NCBI RefSeq assembly: GCF_001675045.1
Contig: NZ_LYPA01000032.1
Span: forward strand, 1 to 64,000
Source of the DNA: Paenibacillus oryzae
Lineage (GTDB): Bacteria; Bacillota; Bacilli; Paenibacillales; Paenibacillaceae
Length of the DNA: 64,000 bases
Reading direction: 5' to 3'
The notes under the pieces were generated by a model that was not told the origin of the DNA, did no database searches, and was given only the letters and a program-made list of their open reading frames with translations. The position numbers and the translations under genes were made by a program. Numbering within the stretch: the stretch's first letter is position 1; every line of letters starts with the position of its first letter. Shown one piece after another: positions 52,691-60,456 of this stretch.

Positions 52691-52788
52691 TTCAAGCGTT
52701 GCGCTGCGAACCATCGAACAAATGCCCTGACGGGCACAAAAAGAGAGGCAATATGCTCCTCTCGGAGTTTGCTTGCACGCCCTGGCAC

Positions 52789-53355
52789 TTACTTCTCCAG
52801 CTTTTTCTGCAAGCTTTCTTTGTCCAGCTCGATCAGCCAGCAATCCCTATATTCGCCCTCATGCCACTCATGCCGGGGCAGCAGCCTTTTTTTGACGAAC
52901 CCGTTTTTTTCATAAACCTTGATTGCCCTCTCGTTCCATGCCTGCGGATCCATGACAATTTTATCGGCCCCCTGACAGCTGAACAAATAACGGGCAACCT
53001 CCCCGATCAGCCCTGTGCCGATCCCCTTGTTCCAATAAGCCGTTTCTCCGATGAACTGATCCATTCCGTAGATAACGCCGTCGATTTCCCCATACCCGTA
53101 AGACTGCTTGTCTTCATCGTCCAGCGGATAGAACTGCAGGTAGCCAATGTCGTTCCCCATAAACTGAATGATGCAAAGTGTAGCCTCACCCGTATCCTCA
53201 TAAAAGCTTCCTCTGATATCGTCGTGACTTTGCGGACGGTCGCGCCCTTCATAATAAGCCAATACATCAGGATCGTTAAGCCACTTCCAAAGCAGCGCCG
53301 CATCCTCCGGCTCCAATAATCTAAGCCCAATTTGTTCTCCCTGTATCAAAATCAT
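52789..53355 (-). CDS. GNAT acetyltransferase, AAC(6')-like
   Basis: A 188-residue GNAT protein. GLRLLEPEDAALLWKWLNDPDVLAYY, GMDQFIGE, KGIGTGLIGEVARYLF (acetyl-CoA loop) and VMDPQAWNERAIKVYEKNGFVKK follow the pattern of aminoglycoside 6'-N-acetyltransferases (the D/QFIG segment and the DP..N.RAI..YEK.GF block). It could acetylate aminoglycosides or other amines; function as a resistance enzyme is inference. GAGGGGG precedes the ATG. It is divergent from the sigma-factor gene. Confidence 0.78.
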   Translation of the reverse strand: MILIQGEQIGLRLLEPEDAALLWKWLNDPDVLAYYEGRDRPQSHDDIRGSFYEDTGEATLCIIQFMGNDIGYLQFYPLDDEDKQSYGYGEIDGVIYGMDQFIGETAYWNKGIGTGLIGEVARYLFSCQGADKIVMDPQAWNERAIKVYEKNGFVKKRLLPRHEWHEGEYRDCWLIELDKESLQKKLEK

Positions 53356-53495
53356 GTCATACCCCCTCTTTTTTCCATTATAGTCCTATTCCCTTTTCTG
53401 CAAAATGGGTATTCTGGGTATATAAAAGTTTTTTTGGACGGTTTGAAAAATGAGGCGGCTTTCGGTTGTATTTATAGTGAAAGGGGGACCCGAGG

Positions 53496-53978
53496 GTGCA
53501 AGCTTCATCTGAGCTCAATGAACGAATTCGCGAAGCCGTCGGATTGTATTCCGACAATTTGATCAAAATTGCTTTTGCTTATCTCAAAAACGTGGCTGAC
53601 GCCGAGGAGGTCGCCCAGGACGTATTTGTGGCGTACCTTCAAAAAGCTCCCGTCTTCGAGAGCAGCGAGCATGAAAAGGCATGGCTGATACGAGCAGCCA
53701 TCAATAAAAGCAAAAACATGCTAAAAGCAGGCTGGTTTAAACGCCGGAGCCCCCTTCCGGACAACCTGTCCTATTTGCCCGGAGAAGACCATGCCGTGCT
53801 GCAGGCGGTATTGTCTCTTGCTCCAAAATACCGGATACCGATTCATTTGTTTTATTTTGAAGGTTATTCCCTGGAGGAAATTGCGGATATTCTTCATTCA
53901 AAACCCGCAACGATAGGAACATGGCTGGCGCGTGGACGCTCGCAGTTAAAAGGCCTGTTAGGAGGTTGGCAGGATTGA
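53496..53978 (+). CDS. ECF-type RNA polymerase sigma factor
   Basis: A 160-residue sigma factor with region 2 (SDNLIKIAFAYLKNVADAEEVAQDVFVAYLQKAP) and region 4 (LSLAPKYRIPIHLFYFEGYSLEEIADILHSKPATIGTWLARGRSQLKGLL). It lacks regions 1 and 3, typical of ECF factors. The start is GTG 53496 with AGGGGG upstream. Its stop overlaps the start of the anti-sigma-like gene by four bases, the usual arrangement for a sigma/anti-sigma pair controlling envelope or stress genes. Confidence 0.88.
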   Translation: MQASSELNERIREAVGLYSDNLIKIAFAYLKNVADAEEVAQDVFVAYLQKAPVFESSEHEKAWLIRAAINKSKNMLKAGWFKRRSPLPDNLSYLPGEDHAVLQAVLSLAPKYRIPIHLFYFEGYSLEEIADILHSKPATIGTWLARGRSQLKGLLGGWQD

Positions 53979-54568
53979 AGCATTCGGACTATAAAAAAGC
54001 ATTCTCCAAATTGAGAACAAGCGATGATTTTCAGAAACGGACGCTCAAACGGCTGGAACGAGAACAACAATTTATGGACCCGCATACAAAAGGAGAGACT
54101 TATATGACCACTACAAACCGTAAAAAACAAAACAAAACATTTGCATGGGCAACGGGAGTTGCCGCATGCGCCGTACTTGCGGTAGGCGTGTTTGCTTTTA
54201 ACCAAAGCCCGGACGGCACGGCGCCGGTTCCAGCGCCAACAAACAGCGTTGCAGAGGGGCAAACGCCGACATCAGCTTCACCGCAAGCCTCAGGCACGAC
54301 TCAGGCGCCGCCGGCTGCTAAAGCCATTGTCAACATCGACGGCACTATTGAAGAGGTTTCCGCAGACGGGCAAAGCTTCCGCATCGGCGAGCTCTGGGTA
54401 ACGGTAACGGATGCAACGGAATACGGCATTCCCGGTCCAAACGCGCCAGCTCCCTCCGAGCAGCTTGTCAGCAAGGACTTTAAAGTCGGCAATGCTGTTT
54501 CCGGCTACACCTCCGGCGATATCGCAAGCGGAAAAGTAACGGCGGAGCGGATTTACAACAATTTTTAA
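53975..54568 (+). CDS. Membrane-anchored anti-sigma-factor-like protein
   Basis: A 197-residue protein: ~50-residue N-terminal cytosolic part (KHSDYKKAFSKLRTSDDFQKRTLKRLE), one membrane segment (AWATGVAACAVLAVGVFAF), an external Pro/Thr/Ala-rich linker, and a ~75-residue external domain (VNIDGTIEEVSADGQSFRIGELWVTVTDATEYGI...). The start is TTG 53975, 9 bases after AGGAGG and within the sigma gene's last codons. It lacks the zinc-type anti-sigma motif, so it is an anti-sigma of another type, assigned by position and topology. Confidence 0.75.
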   Translation: MKHSDYKKAFSKLRTSDDFQKRTLKRLEREQQFMDPHTKGETYMTTTNRKKQNKTFAWATGVAACAVLAVGVFAFNQSPDGTAPVPAPTNSVAEGQTPTSASPQASGTTQAPPAAKAIVNIDGTIEEVSADGQSFRIGELWVTVTDATEYGIPGPNAPAPSEQLVSKDFKVGNAVSGYTSGDIASGKVTAERIYNNF

Positions 54569-54663
54569 TCGGTTTTCATGGCTCAAACCAGAAATCAGTG
54601 CTTGACTTGAGCCGAGATGAAACGCTACGGGACAGAGGGTTCCTCCGCTAGGATAAAATAGAA

Positions 54664-54735
54664 ACAGCCGTCACCATGCAGGAGGCCGATACGTTGTCAA
54701 ACGTCTGGCAGCCCTTGGTGACGGCTGTATTTTTT
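54664..54735 (+). terminator. Terminator between sigma/anti-sigma and kptA operons
   Basis: Arms ACAGCCGTCACCA and TGGTGACGGCTGT enclose a loop of about 40 bases, followed by ATTTTTT. It lies between two convergent units and may work from both sides. The long loop is unusual. Confidence 0.75.
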
Positions 54736-54766
54736 ACGCGATTTCAATTCGTTATGCCTGTTCGTT

Positions 54767-55327
54767 TTAGTCATGCCCGCCTTTTAAAAATACAGACGGC
54801 ACAAACTCAACCAGCCATACATCGTTTTCCGACTTGTAGAAGATATGGCCAAGCTCATGCATCGCGGCCGCTTCAATTTCCAGCAAGGCTGGCTCGCCAT
54901 GTCTGGAGCCTACCTTCATGGCCAATGCCGGATCATCACTCAAATGGACGTGCTGCCGGGTTCCCTTTTTGATGCCCAATAGCTTAATAGAGGGAACCAG
55001 ATGGCGGGCCGTGCCATGATAAAGCCGCGCTGGCGGCTTCTGCTCCTTTAGCTCAACGTCCACCGATAAGGAGTGGCCCTGGTTGGCCCTGATTTTGGTG
55101 CGGTCCTCGTTAAAGCTGTATCTTTTTTTGTTGTTTTCAGCCACGATCCGCTCCAGCGCAGCACGATCCAGCCTACTGCCGGAACGGTTTACGCCGGCGA
55201 TCAGCTCATCCACGGACGCCCAGCCATTTGCATCAAGCGTAATACCTGCTGCCTGGGGCTGATGCCGAAGCACCAAACTTAGAAACTTGCCTATTTTTAC
55301 ATCATCATTTTTGTTTCGCATACCCAT
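54767..55327 (-). CDS. kptA: RNA 2'-phosphotransferase (Tpt1/KptA family)
   Basis: Transfers an internal RNA 2'-phosphate to NAD, releasing nicotinamide and ADP-ribose 1''-2'' cyclic phosphate. The 186-residue protein keeps the family landmarks: LSLVLRHQP (Arg21-His22), a winged-helix N-lobe (GWASVDELI), RANQGHS (Arg80), LYHGT, and GTRQHVHLS (Arg124), which together give the catalytic Arg-His-Arg-Arg set. Bacteria rarely have tRNA splicing to supply its usual substrate, so its role is an open question. It is the last gene of an ADP-ribose operon, 20 bases after the PARG-like gene. Confidence 0.92.
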   Translation of the reverse strand: MGMRNKNDDVKIGKFLSLVLRHQPQAAGITLDANGWASVDELIAGVNRSGSRLDRAALERIVAENNKKRYSFNEDRTKIRANQGHSLSVDVELKEQKPPARLYHGTARHLVPSIKLLGIKKGTRQHVHLSDDPALAMKVGSRHGEPALLEIEAAAMHELGHIFYKSENDVWLVEFVPSVFLKGGHD

Positions 55328-55347
55328 CTTGCCCTTCCAATCTTTTT

Positions 55348-56313
55348 TTACTGAACATTTTGAAATTCTCTTCGAAAAGCATTTATACTGGCCTGATCAC
55401 GGCTCCGGTCAAGCACGGCATAAACGACTTCATCAAACAAAGCTCCGTATCCCCGCTCCGTTAACAGCTCGTTCCACCATGCGGCAATTTTGACGGGATC
55501 GTTCCGGAATACGCCGCAGCCATAAGCGCCAAGCACCAGTCTTTTCATGCCGGCTTCGGCAAAAAGGGCAAGCGCCAGCTCCATCCGTTCCTTCATCACG
55601 CGATCCGCCTCTTCAACATCCTCGCCCTTCAGCACGACCTGGCCGAAGTTAACGGCAGGAAGCGTCAATACGGACGCCGTAGCGGGTTCGGCAAGCAAAT
55701 TAAAATGGGCATCCCGGAAAAAAACAACGTCCGGCGAAAAAATAGCATGATGACTGTACATCATCGTCCCGCACTTCCGATTAAATTCATAATACCGCTC
55801 ATGCGGCAGCAACGTCGCATACAATCCGCCGGAGGCCGCCAGACTCTCCTCCTGCGCCATGGCCCCGCCCAAAAAACCGCCGCCCGGATTTTTGGCGCTG
55901 GCAAAATTCAATACGCCCAGATGGCTTCGTTCCTCCGCCGGACATGCCAGAATCGCCTCTACTGTTGCTTCGTTGCGTACATATTGACGAATAACCGCCG
56001 GTCCGTTCAAGCGCCGTCTAACCGTCTCCAATACCTTCAATGCTTCATCGGGTACAAGCAGCCGGCTGCCCTTCTCGGATTGCTTTTGCATAGAAGCAAT
56101 GTCGATCAAGCGTCCATCCCGCTCGTAACATCCCCGCCCAATAATCGCAAGCGTCTGCTCCGCCACCTGCTTGCGGCTTGCTCTTCCCTCTTCTGCTTTT
56201 CCTCCCGCTATTGTTCTATCTCCAGCTTTTCCTGCGGCCTTTTTTCCATGCCCTTCTTTTTCCCCGAGTGTTCTTCTTCCTTCGTAATTGCTTCTTTCTG
56301 TATGTGGTTTCAT
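55348..56313 (-). CDS. Microbial PARG-like ADP-ribose glycohydrolase (TIGR02452 type)
   Basis: A ~321-residue macrodomain-type protein with the diagnostic glycohydrolase signature NPGGGFLGGAMAQEE (GGG...QEE), preceded by VLNFASAKNPG and followed by YSHHAIFSPDVVFFRD and LGAYGCGVFRNDP. These proteins remove ADP-ribose or poly(ADP-ribose) from targets. Residues 1-45 are an unusual basic, Gly/Lys-rich extension (GKKAAGKAGD, GGKAEEGRASRK), longer than the usual family start. ATG 56313 has AAGGATG upstream. It lies 26 bases after NADAR and 20 before kptA. Confidence 0.88.
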   Translation of the reverse strand: MKPHTERSNYEGRRTLGEKEGHGKKAAGKAGDRTIAGGKAEEGRASRKQVAEQTLAIIGRGCYERDGRLIDIASMQKQSEKGSRLLVPDEALKVLETVRRRLNGPAVIRQYVRNEATVEAILACPAEERSHLGVLNFASAKNPGGGFLGGAMAQEESLAASGGLYATLLPHERYYEFNRKCGTMMYSHHAIFSPDVVFFRDAHFNLLAEPATASVLTLPAVNFGQVVLKGEDVEEADRVMKERMELALALFAEAGMKRLVLGAYGCGVFRNDPVKIAAWWNELLTERGYGALFDEVVYAVLDRSRDQASINAFRREFQNVQ

Positions 56314-56339
56314 CTGTAATCTCATCCTTATTGATATCG

Positions 56340-56897
56340 TTAATTATTCATTGACAGCAGCTCGTCGCGTACCTCCGTCAACACAAACCCAAGCTTGTTT
56401 TTGCCCCGCCATTTGGGCGGACATTCCGCGTCGGGATTGCTTTTGCCCATGCCGATGCCCCAGATTCGGTCTCTTGGGCTTGCTTCAACCAAAATTCGTT
56501 TCCCCGTACCCAGCAAATACTTCTTCAATTCCTCGTTTTGGCTGAATTTTGCCCAATTGCCCTCTTTGACAATCCCGTAGCTTGCCTCATTCCATTTGGC
56601 GTCATCATATCCCGTAACTGCCCTGCCGTAGGCTTTCATTTCCTTGGGGTGTTTGGCCTTCATAATAGCTTCAAGCATCTCCTGGTCGCCGAACAAACGC
56701 GCTTTTTCAGCCATCATATATTGCTCCGTGCAGCTATAGACAACACCATTTACCTCAAAACGGCTCATCCACCATTGACTCAGACAGCTTTGGTTAACAA
56801 CTCCATCTGCCGGAGGCGTATGTCCCCAAAAAAATAAATATTTAAAACGTTCGCCAGCCTGATAAGCCTTGCGCAACGCATCCACATTATATATCAT
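56340..56897 (-). CDS. NADAR-family protein (ADP-ribose/N-glycosidase fold)
   Basis: A 185-residue NADAR (YbiA-like) protein: YLFFWGHT, FEVNGVVYSCTEQYMMAEKARLFGD and ILVEASPRDRIWGIGM are its hallmark blocks. NADAR enzymes cleave N-glycosidic bonds of ribosyl compounds; some reverse ADP-ribosylation of guanine in DNA in DarT-type toxin-antitoxin pairs, others act on riboflavin-pathway intermediates. Here the PARG-like, KptA and Nudix neighbours favour an ADP-ribose role. Its ATG overlaps the Nudix stop by four bases. Confidence 0.9.
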   Translation of the reverse strand: MIYNVDALRKAYQAGERFKYLFFWGHTPPADGVVNQSCLSQWWMSRFEVNGVVYSCTEQYMMAEKARLFGDQEMLEAIMKAKHPKEMKAYGRAVTGYDDAKWNEASYGIVKEGNWAKFSQNEELKKYLLGTGKRILVEASPRDRIWGIGMGKSNPDAECPPKWRGKNKLGFVLTEVRDELLSMNN

Positions 56898-57787
56898 GAT
56901 AAATTCTCCCAGTTTCGTCGATATAGTCGCGACGGCCGATGTCCGGCCGGCTCTGTATAATGATCGGTTTCCACAACCAGATGAGCCACCTTTCTCCGAA
57001 ACGCCGCTTTTAACAATTCCTTCCCGCCAATAACCTCGTACACCTGCTGCAGCTGCGTCAGGGTGAACAGCTCCGGCATCAGATGCAGGGCAATGCTGGT
57101 TTCATCCAGCTTGCCCCTCAGCCGTTCGATTCCGCAGGCAATAAGCTTGGCATGGTCAAAAGCAAGGCCTTCATTTTCAATCAGGATATAGTCCGTTTGG
57201 GCAGCCGAGTTGGTATACACGGTCCGCTTCTCCACGATGGCTTTCAGCTCCGTTTCCTCATGGCGAAGGACAAGCTCGTATTGCCAGCTGCGCGTAAAGC
57301 CATCCTCCTGATGCTCCTTCTGTTCCCTTACCAGCCGGTACGATATTTCAAACCATGCGGCTTGGTCCGCATCGTCCCCGCCCTCCACTTCGACCGCGCT
57401 TCCATCGATCAGCGCCATATACGTACAGCTCATAACCCATGTCCGGGGATCGCGTCCCGGCTCGCTGAAGGTCTGAAGCTGCTCCATATATACAGAATCC
57501 AGGCCCGTCTCCTCCTGCAGCTCTCGCCTCGCGGCTTGCTCCGTCGTTTCATGGGGCCTGACGAAGCCGCCGGGCAACGCCCAATGGCCGATATAGGGAT
57601 GTCCGGCTCTGCGGATCAGCAGCAGCTTTAATGTTTTTTCGGGAAGCTTGCGGTAATTGTCTCTTTCGCTGTCCATGATGGTGAAAATGACCATATCCGC
57701 AGCTACTGAAGGACGCGCGTAATCCCCCGCATCGTATTGACGTAAAAACTCTTCTTCGGTAAGACCGTTCCGGTCCCTGACACTCAT
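56894..57787 (-). CDS. Nudix hydrolase with NrtR-like winged-helix tail
   Basis: A 297-residue bifunctional protein. A complete Nudix box GX5EX7REUXEEXGU is present (GFVRPHETTEQAARRELQEETGL), with ALPGGFV before it, so ADP-ribose (or related) pyrophosphohydrolase activity is likely. The last ~90 residues (LFTLTQLQQVYEVIGGKELLKAAFRRKVAHL) match the winged helix of NrtR regulators, which sense ADP-ribose with the Nudix fold. The start is ATG 57787, nine bases after AAAGG; the ATG at 57796 touches that site. First gene of the operon, directly behind its putative operator. Confidence 0.9.
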   Translation of the reverse strand: MSVRDRNGLTEEEFLRQYDAGDYARPSVAADMVIFTIMDSERDNYRKLPEKTLKLLLIRRAGHPYIGHWALPGGFVRPHETTEQAARRELQEETGLDSVYMEQLQTFSEPGRDPRTWVMSCTYMALIDGSAVEVEGGDDADQAAWFEISYRLVREQKEHQEDGFTRSWQYELVLRHEETELKAIVEKRTVYTNSAAQTDYILIENEGLAFDHAKLIACGIERLRGKLDETSIALHLMPELFTLTQLQQVYEVIGGKELLKAAFRRKVAHLVVETDHYTEPAGHRPSRLYRRNWENLS

Positions 57788-57849
57788 CTTAGTCATCCTT
57801 TCAAGCTTGTTTGTATGATTAATAACTCATGACGTTAATTTCTATTGAA

Positions 57850-57910
57850 TATTAACTAATTGTTATTAGCTATTTGTTATTATCCGAATGATATTAACTA
57901 TATGTTACTA
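57850..57910. promoter_or_regulatory. Four tandem 14-bp units: putative NrtR-type operator
   Basis: Units TATTAACTAATTGT, TATTAGCTATTTGT, TATTATCCGAATGA and TATTAACTATATGT follow each other without a gap from 57850. Each adjoining pair creates a 7-5-7 palindrome, e.g. TATTAAC-taatt-GTTATTA (57850-57868) and TATTAAC-tatat-GTTACTA (57892-57910). The outer two palindromes are 42 bases apart, four helical turns. They lie just downstream of the operon -10 and should repress it when bound. Confidence 0.6.
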
Positions 57911-57938
57911 ATTTAATGCCGTTCTCAAAAATTGTCAA
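57910..57938 (-). promoter_or_regulatory. Sigma-A promoter of the ADP-ribose operon
   Basis: -35 TTGACA (perfect) and -10 TAAATT with a 17-base spacer on the minus strand. Transcription would start within the 14-bp repeat array, leaving an ~115-base leader. The gap 57939-58145 holds nothing else I can name. Confidence 0.65.
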
Positions 57939-58145
57939 GGTCAAAACCGTATTCGTTGGAGCTTCTTGCATTCCGGCACCATGTGCCGCTGTGGAGTCCA
58001 GCGCCTGATATGCGGTCTGCGAGCGAAAAGCGCGACTCTATTACTCTGTGGGACCCACACACGAATACGACCAAACAAAAACCAATATTGCATCGCGAGC
58101 AAGCTATTACGGCCTTCTCGCTTTACTGCATCTTCGGAATAACAG

Positions 58146-58192
58146 AAAAAAGGGCCATCAGATTTCAGCTCACACTGACTTCTGACAGCCCT
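58146..58192 (-). terminator. Terminator downstream of beta-lactamase-like gene
   Basis: Minus-strand stem GGGCTGTCAGAAGTCAG / CTGAAATCTGATGGCCC around TGTGAG, followed by six T. It lies directly after the serine hydrolase gene. Confidence 0.85.
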
Positions 58193-58200
58193 TCCTTCTA

Positions 58201-60327
58201 TTACTTACGCTTTAGTGCAATCTTGAATATGTCGCCCGCTTCGCCGCCGAAAACGATCAAACCGCCCGCAGGCAAAATCACGCTTGAGCTGCCGCTGGCC
58301 ACCGAATGTTGAATCGGTATTCCATTGGCGTCGTAAACCACGAAGCCGCTAGACTCCGGCATCTCAACCGTCATGCTTCTTCCCCCTGCTCCCTCGCCAA
58401 TTTGGAACCAACGCGCATGGCCAGACGCAGGAATGGTTACAGTAGAGGCGCTTCCGTTATAGATCGGCATGATAGCCGTCTCGCTGATGAAGGTCCAACC
58501 ACCCGATTGTAAATATTCAATCCCATTCTCTTTATAAAAAATCAAATCAAATGCGTCACGGCCATTCATAACAGGAATTTCGGCAATGTTCATTGCCTTA
58601 TTGTTCTCCATAATGATGGTTCCATTAGCATAACCGCTTCCCTCGTCAAGCTGAATCATTTTCGATAACACTTGAGGCGAAAAATAAAACAGCGAATTAA
58701 TTTTTTCATTTACTGCATAATAGGTTTTTCCGTCGCGTTTCTTCCATACCTGTGTGATGGAATCATCCGGCGTATTAGCGTCCAGCTTCTGCAGCTCATA
58801 ATGATCGAGAGCGGATTGTCCAAATCCGGGAAACTCCAGCACACTCTGGACACGAACATAGGTCTTTCCGTTACTTTGCTCATCGAAGCTGATAGCTGTA
58901 CGTCCATCCTCTCCCATAAAGACCTGATCACCGATATAAACGTAGGTTTGCTCCGGAATGAGGCCGCCCTTCATCGCAGGCAGGTTTATTTCACCATCCT
59001 TGACCGTAAGGCTAAGTGTAGAGCCAACCTTTCTATATAAACCGGAGTAGGCCTTAAAATGATCCGGCATTTCTTTTTTGACAGGTGCTTCGAAGGTTTT
59101 GTCTGGTCGAATATCCTTGATTTCTCCGCTCCCCTTCAGGTAAGCCAGCAAAATATTTGATGCCGCCGCTGTATTGAAGGTGGACGGTCCACCTGCTGTC
59201 AGAAACGCAATCGAAACCTCCTGCTCCGGCAAAACAATGTACGCTGCATGATACAGAATCGTATTTCCGCCTTTGGTCACTGCTTGAATGCCGTAATCAT
59301 CAAAAGGAGCCAAATCGACCGAGTCCCACCCCAGCCCATACCCGTAAACGTTCGAGCTTCCGTCAACCCAAACGCCGTTGCGGTATTCTGGCTGCTGCAT
59401 AGCCAAAGCCGCCGCTTCCGACAATAGGTCCGGTTGTTTGCCTGTCAACACTTCCGAGAACAAGGTCAGCTCCTCGGCGGTGGAATAAATGCCGCCGGTT
59501 CCGAGCACGTTGGCATTTTCGACGGGAAGCGCACCGTCGATGCCTGGCACATGCACAGAGTAGATCTGACTTCGATCAAACGTGTCAAGCGGGGTTTTTG
59601 TTGAAGTCAGCCCTAACGGAGCGCTAATGCTTTGTGCAAGAAATTGGGTGTAGCTCATGCCGCTTACCCGCTCCACCAAAATCTCCAGTAATTGAAATCC
59701 GTCGTTGGCATAAACGGAATATTCACCCGGCTCCGACTTTAGCCGCTCTGAACGCAAATTTTGCAGTAATAGGTCATGGTTCTCCGTATCATTATCCGCA
59801 AACAACATGCTGTTTCTGTAATGACTACCATAAAACCCAGCCGAATGGTTCATAAGCATACGTGGCGTAATCTGTTTGTACCTTTCGTCGGCCATTGTGA
59901 AATCGGGGATATAGTTCGTAAGAGGAGAGTCAATGTCCACCTTGCCGGCATCGGCCAACATCATCGTTGCAGCGGTCACGTACATTTTGCTGACCGAGCC
60001 AATGGCAAACATGACGTTATTTCCAATCGGCGTTTTGTTTCCAGCAGCATCGACGCCTATTCCTCCCGACAATACAATCTCTCCTTTGCTACGGATGGCA
60101 TATTGGACGCCGCTTGCACCATAGCCGTCGATAAGCGTCTGCGCCATCAATTGGGCTTCCGCTTCGGCTAATCGCTTAGCTTCTGAGCCTTGATCGGCCT
60201 GTGTCACCCCGTCCTCAGACTTTGCTACAATACTACCCTGATTAGCCTGTATCGCTCCTTCAGCCATCGGAGCTGCAAACAGCACAGCCGCAATCAAGGC
60301 TACGCCTGTTCTTTTCCACATTTTCAT
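58201..60327 (-). CDS. Secreted class C beta-lactamase-family serine hydrolase
   Basis: A 708-residue exported protein: signal peptide (GVALIAAVLFAAPMAEG), then a penicillin-binding/class C beta-lactamase-type domain with SXXK motif SVSK, YAN (YXN) near YSVYANDGFQLLE, and GGNT/HAAY in the KTG-equivalent region. The last ~280 residues (YSGLYRKVGSTLSLTVKDGEINLPAMKGG..., then a beta-rich C-terminal part) are an extra domain found in large serine hydrolases of this family. Activity may be D-aminopeptidase, esterase or peptidase rather than antibiotic hydrolysis. It follows the Agr-like kinase gene but behind a terminator. Confidence 0.85.
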   Translation of the reverse strand: MKMWKRTGVALIAAVLFAAPMAEGAIQANQGSIVAKSEDGVTQADQGSEAKRLAEAEAQLMAQTLIDGYGASGVQYAIRSKGEIVLSGGIGVDAAGNKTPIGNNVMFAIGSVSKMYVTAATMMLADAGKVDIDSPLTNYIPDFTMADERYKQITPRMLMNHSAGFYGSHYRNSMLFADNDTENHDLLLQNLRSERLKSEPGEYSVYANDGFQLLEILVERVSGMSYTQFLAQSISAPLGLTSTKTPLDTFDRSQIYSVHVPGIDGALPVENANVLGTGGIYSTAEELTLFSEVLTGKQPDLLSEAAALAMQQPEYRNGVWVDGSSNVYGYGLGWDSVDLAPFDDYGIQAVTKGGNTILYHAAYIVLPEQEVSIAFLTAGGPSTFNTAAASNILLAYLKGSGEIKDIRPDKTFEAPVKKEMPDHFKAYSGLYRKVGSTLSLTVKDGEINLPAMKGGLIPEQTYVYIGDQVFMGEDGRTAISFDEQSNGKTYVRVQSVLEFPGFGQSALDHYELQKLDANTPDDSITQVWKKRDGKTYYAVNEKINSLFYFSPQVLSKMIQLDEGSGYANGTIIMENNKAMNIAEIPVMNGRDAFDLIFYKENGIEYLQSGGWTFISETAIMPIYNGSASTVTIPASGHARWFQIGEGAGGRSMTVEMPESSGFVVYDANGIPIQHSVASGSSSVILPAGGLIVFGGEAGDIFKIALKRK

Positions 60328-60413
60328 TTCGTTATTCCCTCTTTCTGCAGATCATTTTCTAGTGAACTCATCATAGAGGAAATACGGGGAAGAAAAGAAC
60401 AAATCTCCCTGAA

Positions 60414-60456
60414 ACGAAAAAAAGAATCCCCGAAATGCATTACGTTCGGGAATCCC
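60414..60456 (-). terminator. Terminator overlapping the 3' end of the kinase gene
   Basis: Minus-strand stem GGGATTCCCGAA / TTCGGGGATTC with the loop containing the kinase stop codon (60440-60442), followed by seven T. Only the stem's outer arm lies beyond the coding region. Confidence 0.8.

Noticed and set aside
57943-58140. Transposase or other gene remnant between the ADP-ribose operon promoter and the serine hydrolase terminator
   Set aside because: Short open frames exist but none shows a recognisable motif or ribosome site; left unannotated.
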